DNA of 12,686 nucleotides, from NCBI GenBank assembly GCA_018067325.1, contig JAGPUU010000172.1:1-12686 (forward strand). The letters run 5' to 3'. The stretch is from Amphritea sp. (GTDB lineage Bacteria; Pseudomonadota; Gammaproteobacteria; Pseudomonadales; Balneatricaceae). The translations under genes were made by a program, and so were the position numbers. Positions 1-8,262 of the stretch are shown here, piece by piece; the first letter of the stretch is position 1, and each line of letters opens with the position of its first letter. The notes beneath the pieces are model-generated. The model saw only the letters and a list, made by a program, of their open reading frames with translations, was not told the origin of the DNA and did no database searches.

Positions 1-245
1 TTCTGTTGGCCAATAAAACCGTGCCAGCAACCCAGAGACTGAGTGTATTTAGTCTTGTCAGCGTCAAAGGCTGCCATGTCAGCGCGCATAACATCAGCGG
101 TGTACTGAGCGATGTCCAGGCCCGTTTTGAATTTATTCTGCGCACGCATGCGGGCAGCAGATTCTGGGTTGATAGCGTCCCAGGCAGAACCGTGGGTTTC
201 TTTCAGGCCTGCAACGGTTTGGATATCTTGATTCAGACTAGACAT
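1..245 (-). CDS. aceA: Isocitrate lyase, N-terminal part (cut by window edge)
   Basis: This is the glyoxylate-shunt enzyme that cleaves isocitrate to glyoxylate and succinate, allowing growth on acetate and fatty acids; it is cytoplasmic. Only the first 81 codons are inside the window, and the gene runs off the left edge. The reverse-strand translation begins MSSLNQDIQTVAGLK, followed by AWDAINPE, NKFKTGLDIA and QSLGCWHGFIGQQ. This matches the start of the long (about 530-residue) Pseudomonas/Acinetobacter type of AceA rather than the shorter E. coli type. The ATG at 245 is chosen because AGAAGGA lies six bases upstream and the N-terminus aligns with the family. The catalytic Cys motif lies outside the window. 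The plus-strand open frame over the same bases is its antisense shadow. Confidence 0.93.
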   Translation of the reverse strand, partial: MSSLNQDIQTVAGLKETHGSAWDAINPESAARMRAQNKFKTGLDIAQYTADVMRADMAAFDADKTKYTQSLGCWHGFIGQQ

Positions 246-370
246 AGTTAATCCTTCTGTTTGATCGCTACTATTAAGGCCGTTATATTTTAATAGGTGG
301 CTTTGCTAATAGCGGTTTGCGTCTTACGTCAGCAAATTGTCGAAGTGGCTGACACTTAAAAGAGATGCTA

Positions 371-399
371 ATAATCGGGCTTTATAGGGAGGCTGTCAA
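371..399 (-). promoter_or_regulatory. Candidate sigma-70 promoter of aceA
   Basis: On the minus strand there is a perfect -35 box TTGACA (399-394), a 17-base spacer, and GATTAT (376-371; four of six matches to TATAAT). Transcription would start near 364, giving a leader of about 119 bases before the aceA ATG. A weaker alternative nearer the gene is TATAAC with TTAGCA. The call rests on motif match only. Confidence 0.45.
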
Positions 400-406
400 A
401 GTCTTT

Positions 407-421
407 TTGTGCAGAGCACAA
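407..421. promoter_or_regulatory. Palindrome TTGTGC-AGA-GCACAA upstream of aceA promoter
   Basis: A perfect inverted repeat with six-base arms and a three-base spacer. Its centre (414) is about 50 bases upstream of the predicted aceA start point and it sits just upstream of the -35 box, a usual place for an activator. It is too short to be a CRP site (13 bases between the outer edges of TGTG and CACA instead of 16). The binding protein is unknown. Confidence 0.35.
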
Positions 422-460
422 TTGCTGTAAATCTATTACAAGCCCTTATAACTTGGTCTT

Positions 461-475
461 TGTAGTCAGACTACA
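461..475. promoter_or_regulatory. Palindrome TGTAGTC-A-GACTACA, FadR/GntR-like
   Basis: A perfect 15-base odd palindrome. Its core TAGTCAGACTA fits the general TnGTCnGACnA pattern of FadR-subfamily GntR repressors; E. coli FadR prefers TGGTCnGACCA. Its centre lies 54 bases, about five helical turns, from the centre of the 407-421 palindrome. Control of the glyoxylate shunt by a fatty-acid or acetate sensor would make biological sense, but the assignment to a regulator is inference. Confidence 0.35.
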
Positions 476-598
476 CAAGGTGATATCTGTTGCGTTGCAG
501 CAAAGCCTTTAATCATCACGCTTCGGGTCTTTATAGACGAAAGTCTAATGACTTTCTGGCCGTATAGAAAAAATGCTTTTTACAAAAATAATTAGTTA

Positions 599-618
599 TA
601 TATATAGGTATATATATT
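599..618. repeat. AT-only palindrome around GG
   Basis: ATATATATA and TATATATAT flank a central GG, giving nine-base perfect arms. It lies within the most AT-rich part of the roxA-aceA gap. It could be a bendable or easily melted element or simply low-complexity sequence; no function is visible. Confidence 0.4.
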
Positions 619-711
619 CTTAAAAATTATATACAGCAGTCACTACAAAAACAGCGAAATGGTAGTTATGCATAAGATTTATAGCGATATCTAGCGAATA
701 GGCTGGATCTG

Positions 712-739
712 AAAAAAAAGGCCACTAATAAGTGGCCTT
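712..739 (-). terminator. Rho-independent terminator after roxA
   Basis: A perfect nine-base stem (AAGGCCACT / AGTGGCCTT, 718-726 and 731-739) with a four-base loop. On the minus strand it is followed by a run of eight T (complement of A 712-719). It lies 91 bases downstream of the roxA stop, ends the trmJ-roxA transcript and insulates aceA. Confidence 0.88.
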
Positions 740-764
740 CTTGCGAGCTGAACATAGGCGTCAA

Positions 765-792
765 TCAATCGACATGGCGGTGCGCCGATTGA
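765..792. repeat. Stem-loop between roxA stop and its terminator
   Basis: TCAATCG (765-771) and CGATTGA (786-792) form a seven-base stem around a GC-rich 14-base interior that has its own GGCG/CGCC pairing potential. There is no T-run, so it is not itself a terminator. It would sit in the 3' untranslated part of the roxA message, where such structures can protect RNA ends. It was not recognised as a known REP element. Confidence 0.35.
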
Positions 793-830
793 GACTGGCG
801 GCTATATGGTTAGCTTATACCTGCTGCATT

Positions 831-1991
831 TCAGTCTTCCAGATAGATCGAGCCCTGGTTGAAGAGGTCTACCAATAATTGCAATTGTTGCTCGGACCAC
901 TCGCCTTGATTAATAACAATTGCAGGGTTCCTACAAAGGTTTGCGGCTAGAGTGCAGCTAGTACCAGAAAGCTGGAAGCTGCGACCATCGGCAAAGAACT
1001 GCAATTCATCTTCGGTGTTTAAACTATATGAGAAGCGTGCCCCTTCGTTACGTACAAAATAAAGGTCGCTTTCATTTAGTGCCGTCCGAAGTTGGTCTGT
1101 GGAGATTGCCTCTTCAGGTGCCTGGTCCAGGTCGGGGTACTTAGGGTCCGTTACATATTGTCCTAACCATTGTCCGAGCTTGGCATCATCTGCAAGATAG
1201 CCGGTGAAAATCTGACGTACTTTATCAATGGCTTGGGGGGTGATTTCGCCTGAGTTATCCTGAAGGGTTAGATCCGGATCGGTATATCGGGACTCTGATG
1301 TCAGCTTTTCACCTACAAAATCAGTAAAGCTCCGCATAATTTCTGCGTGAGAAGGGGCGCGGAAACCGACTGAATAGGTCATGCAATCATCGGATTCACC
1401 AATCCCATTGTGACCAACCTGCGGCGGGATGTAGAGCATGTCCCCGGGTTCTAAAACCCAGTTAAACTCGGGTTCCCACTCGGTCATTATCATCACCGGT
1501 GTATTGGGTCGGCGAGGTGAGTTCTGATCAAAGAAACCACCGACTTCCCAGCGACGCTTACCCTGAGTCTGGATAAGAAATACATCATAGTTGTCGTAAT
1601 GGGGGCCAACACCGCCACCCTGGCTAGCAAAGCTGACCATCAGATCATCAAAACGCCAGTTAGGAATAAAACGAAACTGCTCAACGATATCACTGGCTTC
1701 AGGTACCCAGTGATCGACAGCCTGAACAAGTAGTGTCCAGTGGGTCTCAGGTAGGCTGGTGAAGGTAGCTTCGTCAAAGGGGCCGTGCTTAATATCAAAA
1801 TCAGCGCCATCAGGGCTCTGGACAACAAGGCGGGATTCAACATCCTCTTCTAGGGAGAGGCCTGCCAGCTCATCAGCACCTACGGGGGCTTCAAGGTCAG
1901 GGAAAGCGTTGCGAACCAATAAAGGTTTTTTCTGCCAGTAGTCCCTTAGAAACTCTTCAATCGAGATGTCGCCGAAAGGGGATTCACTCAT
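831..1991 (-). CDS. roxA: 50S ribosomal protein L16 arginine hydroxylase (RoxA/YcfD, cupin-4 family)
   Basis: This is an Fe(II)/2-oxoglutarate-dependent oxygenase. E. coli YcfD hydroxylates an arginine of ribosomal protein L16. The protein is 386 residues (E. coli 373) and is collinear with YcfD throughout: WQKKPLLVRNAF near the start, SLLVQAV-like TLLVQAVDHW at 86-95, and NWRFDDLMVSF at 111-121. The JmjC-type metal triad is present as H131 and D133 (GPHYDNYDVF) plus H194 (PPQVGHNG). KRRW (145-148) lies in the strand expected to help bind 2-oxoglutarate. The rest is the family's dimerisation and winged-helix C-terminal part. The start is the ATG at 1991, which overlaps the trmJ stop as ATGA and has AAGGA eight bases upstream, implying translational coupling. 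No key residue is missing. Confidence 0.93.
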   Translation of the reverse strand: MSESPFGDISIEEFLRDYWQKKPLLVRNAFPDLEAPVGADELAGLSLEEDVESRLVVQSPDGADFDIKHGPFDEATFTSLPETHWTLLVQAVDHWVPEASDIVEQFRFIPNWRFDDLMVSFASQGGGVGPHYDNYDVFLIQTQGKRRWEVGGFFDQNSPRRPNTPVMIMTEWEPEFNWVLEPGDMLYIPPQVGHNGIGESDDCMTYSVGFRAPSHAEIMRSFTDFVGEKLTSESRYTDPDLTLQDNSGEITPQAIDKVRQIFTGYLADDAKLGQWLGQYVTDPKYPDLDQAPEEAISTDQLRTALNESDLYFVRNEGARFSYSLNTEDELQFFADGRSFQLSGTSCTLAANLCRNPAIVINQGEWSEQQLQLLVDLFNQGSIYLED

Positions 1992-2740
1992 GATTCTGAT
2001 CCTTTATTGTCTGTCTCTGAAGTAACTGTTTTTGCTATGGTTTCATCAATTGATGTCAAAATACCACGGAGCATGTTCAGTTCTGTTCGCTCCGGGCGGG
2101 AGCGATTGAAATAGCGTCGCAGCTTATCCATAACCTTGCCCTGGTGTTGTGGAATGATGAAATTTGTTCCACGCAGAGCGTTTTCAAGATGCTCATAAAA
2201 CAGCTCCATGTCCCGGGTTAGGGGGTAGGGCTGTTCATGTTCTTCATAGTCCTGCTTATTATGAGCCTGCCAGATCTCATAACAAACAAGCTGAATAGCA
2301 GCGGATACGTTTAGTACCGGATATTCAGGGTTTGCCGGAATATAGACATGGTAATTACATTTCTGTAACTCTGAGTTATGCAGTCCCATCGTCTCACGGC
2401 CAAACACAATCGCCACTTTGCCCAGCTTGGCTTCGCCAACAATTTTTTTAGCACAGTCGTGGGCATCAAAGATTGGTAGATCAAAAGTGCGGTTGCGTGC
2501 GCTGGTGCCTATTACTAACTGACAGTCAGAAATCGCTTCATCCATTGTGCCGACCACCACAGCTTTTTCGAGCAGGTCTTTTGCTCCGGCGGCTCTGGAG
2601 TCGGCTTCTTCATCAGGAAATACACGGGGATCGACCAGGTAAAGCTGGCTCAGACCCATATTTTTCATGGCCCGGGCGGCGGCACCTATATTGCCCGGAT
2701 GAAAGGTATTGATCAGTACGATGCGAATATTTTCAAGCAT
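1988..2740 (-). CDS. trmJ: tRNA (cytidine/uridine-2'-O-)-methyltransferase TrmJ
   Basis: This SPOUT-family enzyme methylates the 2'-O of C32 or U32 in the anticodon loop of several tRNAs using S-adenosylmethionine. The length of 250 residues (E. coli 246) and near-continuous similarity support the call. Visible are MLENIRIVLI at the start, R23 in AARAMKNMGL, GTSARNRT at 78-85, IVFGRETMGL with R115, and the knot motif NPEYPVLNVSAAIQL around 137-151. The C-terminal extension HQGKVMDKLRRYF plus ELNMLRGIL is typical of TrmJ and separates it from LasT/TrmH relatives. There is no clear Shine-Dalgarno before the ATG at 2740, but the N-terminus aligns exactly with the family. A TACAAT -10-like box lies at 2793-2798 on the minus strand without a good -35. 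It is the first gene of a pair with roxA (four-base ATGA overlap). Confidence 0.95.
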   Translation of the reverse strand: MLENIRIVLINTFHPGNIGAAARAMKNMGLSQLYLVDPRVFPDEEADSRAAGAKDLLEKAVVVGTMDEAISDCQLVIGTSARNRTFDLPIFDAHDCAKKIVGEAKLGKVAIVFGRETMGLHNSELQKCNYHVYIPANPEYPVLNVSAAIQLVCYEIWQAHNKQDYEEHEQPYPLTRDMELFYEHLENALRGTNFIIPQHQGKVMDKLRRYFNRSRPERTELNMLRGILTSIDETIAKTVTSETDNKGSES

Positions 2741-2841
2741 GTCAGCGCTGTATCCGTTTATCTATTCTGTCAGCCTGAAGTAACAGGCGGCGATTGTATC
2801 GCTAATAGTGTTGAGAAAACTTGTTCTTTATCAGGCTATGT

Positions 2842-2871
2842 AAAAACTCTGACACCATTTATGGATGTCAG
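2842..2871 (-). terminator. Rho-independent terminator of the hydrolase gene
   Basis: The hairpin at 2849-2871 (arms CTGACA.CCAT and ATGGATGTCAG, one bulged base, tight loop) starts at the base next to the hydrolase stop codon. On the minus strand it is followed by AG and five T (complement of 2842-2846). It separates the hydrolase from trmJ. Confidence 0.8.
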
Positions 2872-3714
2872 TTAGCAGTCCTGTAGTTTTGTAATGAAAG
2901 TCCGTAAATCATAGATAAATCGTTCCCGGTGCCAGAGCTGCGGCGAGTGATCTGAGTTCTCATAGGTGTGAAGCTCGGCGAGTCTGATGTTATCTCTTAC
3001 ATAGTCTGCAACCTTAGGGCTGTAGAACTGGCTTTCATCACCGTAGATCAGTAGGGCGGGTATATCCATCCGTGGCAGTACATCACGGTAATCAGCTTCG
3101 GTCAGGCTTTCCCAGCAACGCACCAGAGGGTCACCTTCGAGAGTCTGAAGGTGTTCACGCATCTGCTGAAATCCACGGGAATTTCGCTGATAACTTTCAT
3201 AAGATTTACGGTTATAGCCATTAGCGACTAGCTGTAGCAGACCCTCGGCAAAATCCTCTTTGAGCTTACTGATCAGACGGTTACTGGCTGCCTGATTGAA
3301 ATTCCCATAGATCCCATTGTGCCAGTTATCATCAGTCACTAGCTTTGGTGACTGATCGATAATGCAAACTCCGGCTAATTTGTCACAACCAAAATCACGA
3401 ATATATTGCCAAAGAGTCAGGGCCCCCATTGAGTGGCCGACCAGTGTAACGTTGCTTAATTGATGGTGTTCGATCAGTTGTTGAAGATCGCTGGCCATAT
3501 CACGGACATGGGTACTGGCGGAATCAGCTATCGGATGACCGCCGTGTCCTCGGGCATCCCAGCAAAAGACTTCATGCTGATCTGCCAGTTCAGATGCAAA
3601 AGGTAACCAGTCCCTGGCGCCTGCACTCCAGCCGTGCAGGAAGATAACAGGGCTGCCCTTACCAAGTCTTAAATAACGTATTTCAACGTTATCAGATGAT
3701 ATTATTTTTTCCAT
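2872..3714 (-). CDS. Alpha/beta-fold hydrolase, substrate unknown
   Basis: A 280-residue soluble alpha/beta hydrolase with a complete catalytic set. The oxyanion-hole segment is FLHGWS (25-30), the nucleophile elbow is GHSMG with S95, the acid is probably D226 in LLIYGDES, and the histidine is H256 in NSDHSPQLWH. DARGHGGH at 53-60 is the usual strand-4 landmark. A cap domain occupies about residues 125-210. There is no signal peptide or membrane segment. Family members include esterases, C-C hydrolases, haloperoxidase-like proteins and lipolytic enzymes; the sequence does not let me choose. It is monocistronic: its own terminator abuts the stop codon, purB's terminator lies upstream, and a 13-base palindrome sits just upstream of the start codon. 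No clear Shine-Dalgarno precedes the ATG at 3714. Confidence 0.85.
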   Translation of the reverse strand: MEKIISSDNVEIRYLRLGKGSPVIFLHGWSAGARDWLPFASELADQHEVFCWDARGHGGHPIADSASTHVRDMASDLQQLIEHHQLSNVTLVGHSMGALTLWQYIRDFGCDKLAGVCIIDQSPKLVTDDNWHNGIYGNFNQAASNRLISKLKEDFAEGLLQLVANGYNRKSYESYQRNSRGFQQMREHLQTLEGDPLVRCWESLTEADYRDVLPRMDIPALLIYGDESQFYSPKVADYVRDNIRLAELHTYENSDHSPQLWHRERFIYDLRTFITKLQDC

Positions 3715-3721
3715 AATAACA

Positions 3722-3734
3722 AATGGTTACCATT
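3722..3734. promoter_or_regulatory. Palindrome AATGGT-T-ACCATT in front of hydrolase start
   Basis: A perfect 13-base odd palindrome located 8-20 bases upstream of the hydrolase ATG (minus strand), where the ribosome-binding site would be. It could be an operator or a small occluding hairpin. The regulator is unknown, and a palindrome of this length can occur by chance. Confidence 0.25.
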
Positions 3735-3761
3735 GATTCTTAATGTGTTTATTGAAGCAAT

Positions 3762-3789
3762 AAAAAAGCAGAGCCAATGCTCTGCTTTT
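3762..3789 (-). terminator. Rho-independent terminator of purB
   Basis: An 11-base perfect stem (AAAAGCAGAGC 3764-3774, GCTCTGCTTTT 3779-3789) with loop CAAT. On the minus strand the descending arm runs into six T (complement of A 3762-3767). It lies 19 bases after the purB stop. Confidence 0.9.
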
Positions 3790-3807
3790 ACGATAGAAAC
3801 GGAATGA

Positions 3808-5969
<2,162 letters not shown>

Positions 5970-5986
5970 ATTGTTTACCTGTATCC

Positions 5987-7084
5987 CTATGCTTTGCCAG
6001 TGGTTTCTATTACACCACCGCCGAGGCAAATTTCGTCACTGTAGATAACAACAGACTGGCCTGGAGTGACGGCCCGCTGTGGTTCTTCAAATTCAATTCT
6101 GTAACCCTCGCCGTCAGCTATTACAGTGCAGGCCTGGTCAGCCTGACGGTAACGTACCTTTGCTTTGCAACTCATCGGCAGCGCCGGCTTTTCACCGTTG
6201 ATCCAGAAAATATCGCTGGCGTTCAGCCAGTTGCTGAACAGCAGATCATGTTGCAGTCCCTGTACGGCGATTAATACGTTGCGCTCAAGGTCCTTTTCAG
6301 CAACAAACCAGGGCTCTTCTGGGTAGTTTTTCAATCCTCCGATGCCTAAGCCCTGTCGCTGACCGATGGTGTGGTACATCAGTCCCTGATGCTGGCCAAT
6401 GGTATCGCCACTAGGGGTTTCAATTTTTCCTGGCTGAGCGGGCAGGTATTGCTTAAGGAAATCAGTAAACCTGCGCTCTCCAATAAAGCAGATACCCGTA
6501 CTGTCTTTTTTGTCATGGGTTATCAAATCATACTGCTCTGCCAGTCGACGTACTTCTGGTTTTTCCAGCTCACCCACGGGAAACAGGGTAAGCGCTAGCT
6601 CATTGCAGCCTACCTGATGGAGGAAGTAGCTTTGATCTTTATTGTTATCAAGGCCTTTGAATAGGGCGGTCTTGCCGTTAAGTTCTGCCCGGCGGACATA
6701 ATGTCCGGTGGCGATCATATCGGCGCCGAGCACTTTGGCGTAGTCGAGAAACGCTTTGAATTTAATCTCTCGGTTACAGAGGATGTCCGGGTTTGGGGTG
6801 CGTCCCGCTTTATACTCTTCAAGAAAGTGCTCGAAGACATTGTCCCAGTACTCTGAAGCGAAGTTCGCTGTATGTAGCTTTATACCCAGCTTATCGCTAA
6901 CGGCCTGGGCATCAGCCAGATCATCCATGGCGGTACAGTGATCTGTACCATCATCTTCGTCCCAGTTTTTCATAAACAGGCCTTCAACCTGATATCCCTG
7001 CTGTTGAAGCAGGAGTGCTGATACTGATGAATCAACGCCGCCGGACATGCCGACGATAACTTTAATATTTGCTGGATCTGACAT
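5987..7084 (-). CDS. mnmA: tRNA-specific 2-thiouridylase MnmA
   Basis: Catalyses 2-thiolation of the wobble uridine U34 in tRNA for Lys, Glu and Gln, using ATP and sulfur relayed from IscS via the Tus proteins. The length of 365 residues is typical. The PP-loop GMSGGVDSS is at 12-20. The [13 protein letters not shown] segment carries C103, and C199 lies in [11 protein letters not shown]; these are the pair that forms the catalytic disulfide (C102 and C199 in E. coli). [13 protein letters not shown] at about 238-250 marks the central domain, followed by the beta-barrel C-terminus ending near [12 protein letters not shown]. The ATG at 7084 fits the family. The best Shine-Dalgarno, AAGGT, is 14 bases away and weak. 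It lies 92 bases downstream of nudJ and 17 bases upstream of hflD. Confidence 0.97.
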   Translation of the reverse strand: MSDPANIKVIVGMSGGVDSSVSALLLQQQGYQVEGLFMKNWDEDDGTDHCTAMDDLADAQAVSDKLGIKLHTANFASEYWDNVFEHFLEEYKAGRTPNPDILCNREIKFKAFLDYAKVLGADMIATGHYVRRAELNGKTALFKGLDNNKDQSYFLHQVGCNELALTLFPVGELEKPEVRRLAEQYDLITHDKKDSTGICFIGERRFTDFLKQYLPAQPGKIETPSGDTIGQHQGLMYHTIGQRQGLGIGGLKNYPEEPWFVAEKDLERNVLIAVQGLQHDLLFSNWLNASDIFWINGEKPALPMSCKAKVRYRQADQACTVIADGEGYRIEFEEPQRAVTPGQSVVIYSDEICLGGGVIETTGKA

Positions 7085-7176
7085 AGGGCGTCTGAATGAC
7101 CTTAAAAACAGTTAAATACTTTTAATTAATATGCGACCAGAGTCGCCGATTTCAATGCTGTGTAGATAGAATTAGG

Positions 7177-7635
7177 TTAAACCGTCTCATCTTCTACAAT
7201 TAACGCCAGCGGATACCGTGTGCCGCGAAGGTAGTCGTCGATGCATCGGGTCACCATAGGGCTGCGTAGTTGGCTCTCTCGTTGCCCCAGCTCTTTCCGG
7301 CTAAGCCATAATGCACGCTCAATGCCTGTATCCAGAGGACTGTCTGCATCATAGCTATCTGCCTGAGCTACAAAACAGTAACGATGATAGGTGATACCGT
7401 TTGCCGGGGCTGTATAGGTATAGATGCCCACCAGTGCGGTCGGTGTCACTGTCCAGCCCGTTTCTTCAAGGGTTTCGCGAATGGCCGCCTGGATAAAAGT
7501 TTCGCCTGCTTCTAAATGACCTGCAGGTTGATTAATAACCAGTTCTCCGCGTGATACTGATTGTTCTTCTACGCAGAGAAACTTTTCATCCTTTTCAATT
7601 ATCGTTGCCACAGTGGCGTGGGGTGTCCAACGCAT
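7177..7635 (-). CDS. nudJ: Nudix phosphohydrolase NudJ
   Basis: NudJ (YmfB) of E. coli removes phosphates from nucleoside di- and triphosphates and from the thiamine precursor HMP-PP. This protein has 152 residues (E. coli 153). The Nudix box runs from G39 to W61 (GHLEAGE, then RETLEETGW) and keeps the Gx5Ex7REUxEExGU glutamates that bind metal. WNQPAGHLE of E. coli corresponds to INQPAGHLE here. The C-terminal LRSPMVTRCIDDY and GTRYPLALI also match. The start is ATG 7635 (MRWTPHATVA), with GGA seven bases before it. A TTG two codons upstream (7641) is possible but would place GGA too close. It precedes mnmA, as in E. coli and Pseudomonas. Confidence 0.92.
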   Translation of the reverse strand: MRWTPHATVATIIEKDEKFLCVEEQSVSRGELVINQPAGHLEAGETFIQAAIRETLEETGWTVTPTALVGIYTYTAPANGITYHRYCFVAQADSYDADSPLDTGIERALWLSRKELGQRESQLRSPMVTRCIDDYLRGTRYPLALIVEDETV

Positions 7636-7794
7636 TCGCAATTCCGTATATTAAAAGCTCGGGACTAAGTCTGCTATGACAGAGTCATGAATTTTAGTAA
7701 CCGCACCATATTTAATGGCTGTTAGCAGACTGCTCAGGTTGGCAACTTTATCATTTATGACCGCTTTTGGCTGTAGTTTAAGGAGTAGTTTGGG
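7636..7794. other. Divergent nudJ/moaE intergenic region
   Basis: These 159 bases must hold promoters for nudJ (minus) and moaE (plus). No strong -35/-10 pair stands out; TAATAT on the minus strand near nudJ is the best -10-like box. The middle of the region forms the inverted-repeat structure described at 7668-7731. Confidence 0.5.
7668..7731 (+). promoter_or_regulatory. Possible structured leader (three-way junction) upstream of moaE
   Basis: AGTCTGCTA (7668-7676) and TAGCAGACT (7723-7731) are perfect nine-base complements. Inside the closing stem are two short hairpins: ATGAC-AGA-GTCAT (7676-7688, sharing the last closing base) and CCAT-ATTTA-ATGG. Together they could fold as a three-way junction of about 64 nucleotides, ending 63 bases before the moaE GTG and about 48 before its Shine-Dalgarno. 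It does not look like the known Moco riboswitch, which is longer. Alternatively the repeats are operators for the divergent promoters. Confidence 0.3.
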
Positions 7795-8256
7795 GTGAGT
7801 TTGTTTAAAGATAGTATTTCGATTCAGAAAGATGACTTTTCGATTGCAGAATTGTCTGAGCAGGTACGGGCAAACGATGCGAGCAACGGGGCGATAGTCA
7901 CCTTTACCGGCATTGTACGAGAGCTTGAAGGGGGCGTGTCGCTTGAAGCTATGTATCTGGAACATTACCCAGGAATGACTGAAAAGGCCTTAGCTAAAAT
8001 AGCATTACAGGCCCGTGAACGCTGGTCCTTGGGGAATATAGTTATTGTCCATCGTATCGGTCGGCTGACATTGAATGAAAACATTGTTTTTGTCGGCGTG
8101 GGCAGTGCTCACCGGAGTGAGGGCTTTGAAGCGGCAGAGTTTATTATGGATTTCCTTAAACGTGACGCACCGTTCTGGAAAAAAGAGATCACCACTGAGG
8201 GCGAGCACTGGGTAGAAGCTAAGCAAACGGATCTGGATGCTGCTGATAATTGGTAA
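7795..8256 (+). CDS. moaE: Molybdopterin synthase catalytic subunit MoaE
   Basis: MoaE is the large subunit of molybdopterin synthase. With thiocarboxylated MoaD it inserts the dithiolene sulfurs into precursor Z (cPMP). The length of 153 residues is close to the E. coli length. Conserved blocks are GAIVTFTGIVRE (32-43), LEHYPGMTEKALAKI (55-69), HRIGRL (86-91), GVGSAHRSEGFEAAEFIMD (101-119) and LKRDAPFWKKE, with active-site lysines K122 and K129 (K119 and K126 in E. coli). The start is GTG 7795, supported by AAGGAG (7780-7785) nine bases upstream; no nearby ATG fits. It lies antisense between nudJ and rluE, without moaD, moaC or moaA in the window, and its stop is six bases from the convergent rluE stop. 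Confidence 0.94.
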   Translation: MSLFKDSISIQKDDFSIAELSEQVRANDASNGAIVTFTGIVRELEGGVSLEAMYLEHYPGMTEKALAKIALQARERWSLGNIVIVHRIGRLTLNENIVFVGVGSAHRSEGFEAAEFIMDFLKRDAPFWKKEITTEGEHWVEAKQTDLDAADNW

Positions 8257-8262
8257 TCTGAA

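Larger units (their letters stand above)
246..830. other. Non-coding region between roxA and aceA
   Basis: These 585 bases contain no open frame with a ribosome-binding site and no recognisable protein. Reading with aceA transcription, from high to low coordinates, it holds a stem-loop (765-792), the roxA terminator (712-739), a very AT-rich stretch with an AT-only palindrome (599-618), two GC-containing palindromes (461-475 and 407-421), a candidate aceA promoter (371-399) and an aceA leader of roughly 119 bases. No tRNA fold was seen. Confidence 0.7.

Noticed and set aside
6..251. Plus-strand open frame of 81 codons at the left edge
   Set aside because: It is the antisense shadow of aceA, whose minus-strand translation matches isocitrate lyase residue by residue.
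407..421. CRP-type site
   Set aside because: TGTG and CACA are too close together: CRP needs TGTGA-N6-TCACA.
365..430. 21-codon plus-strand frame (MLIIGLYREAV...) upstream of aceA
   Set aside because: No good ribosome-binding site, and it overlaps the predicted aceA promoter and palindrome; most likely chance.
765..792. REP/BIME element
   Set aside because: There is a single copy in the window and the sequence does not resemble the known GC-rich REP consensus.
5970..6029. Longer hflD start overlapping mnmA
   Set aside because: The extra 20 residues are mnmA read in another frame. ATG 5969 has a Shine-Dalgarno and family-like sequence.
7133..7146. Terminator between nudJ and mnmA (GCGAC-CAGA-GTCGC)
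   Set aside because: The stem has only five base pairs and is followed by mixed A/T rather than a T-run on the minus strand; nudJ and mnmA may still be cotranscribed.
7636..7794. Moco riboswitch before moaE
   Set aside because: The region is short and the visible pairing does not match the larger multi-helix Moco element; kept only as an unclassified structured leader.
7651..7965. Minus-strand frame of 104 codons across the nudJ/moaE gap
   Set aside because: Most of it lies antisense to moaE. It has no Shine-Dalgarno and no recognisable similarity.
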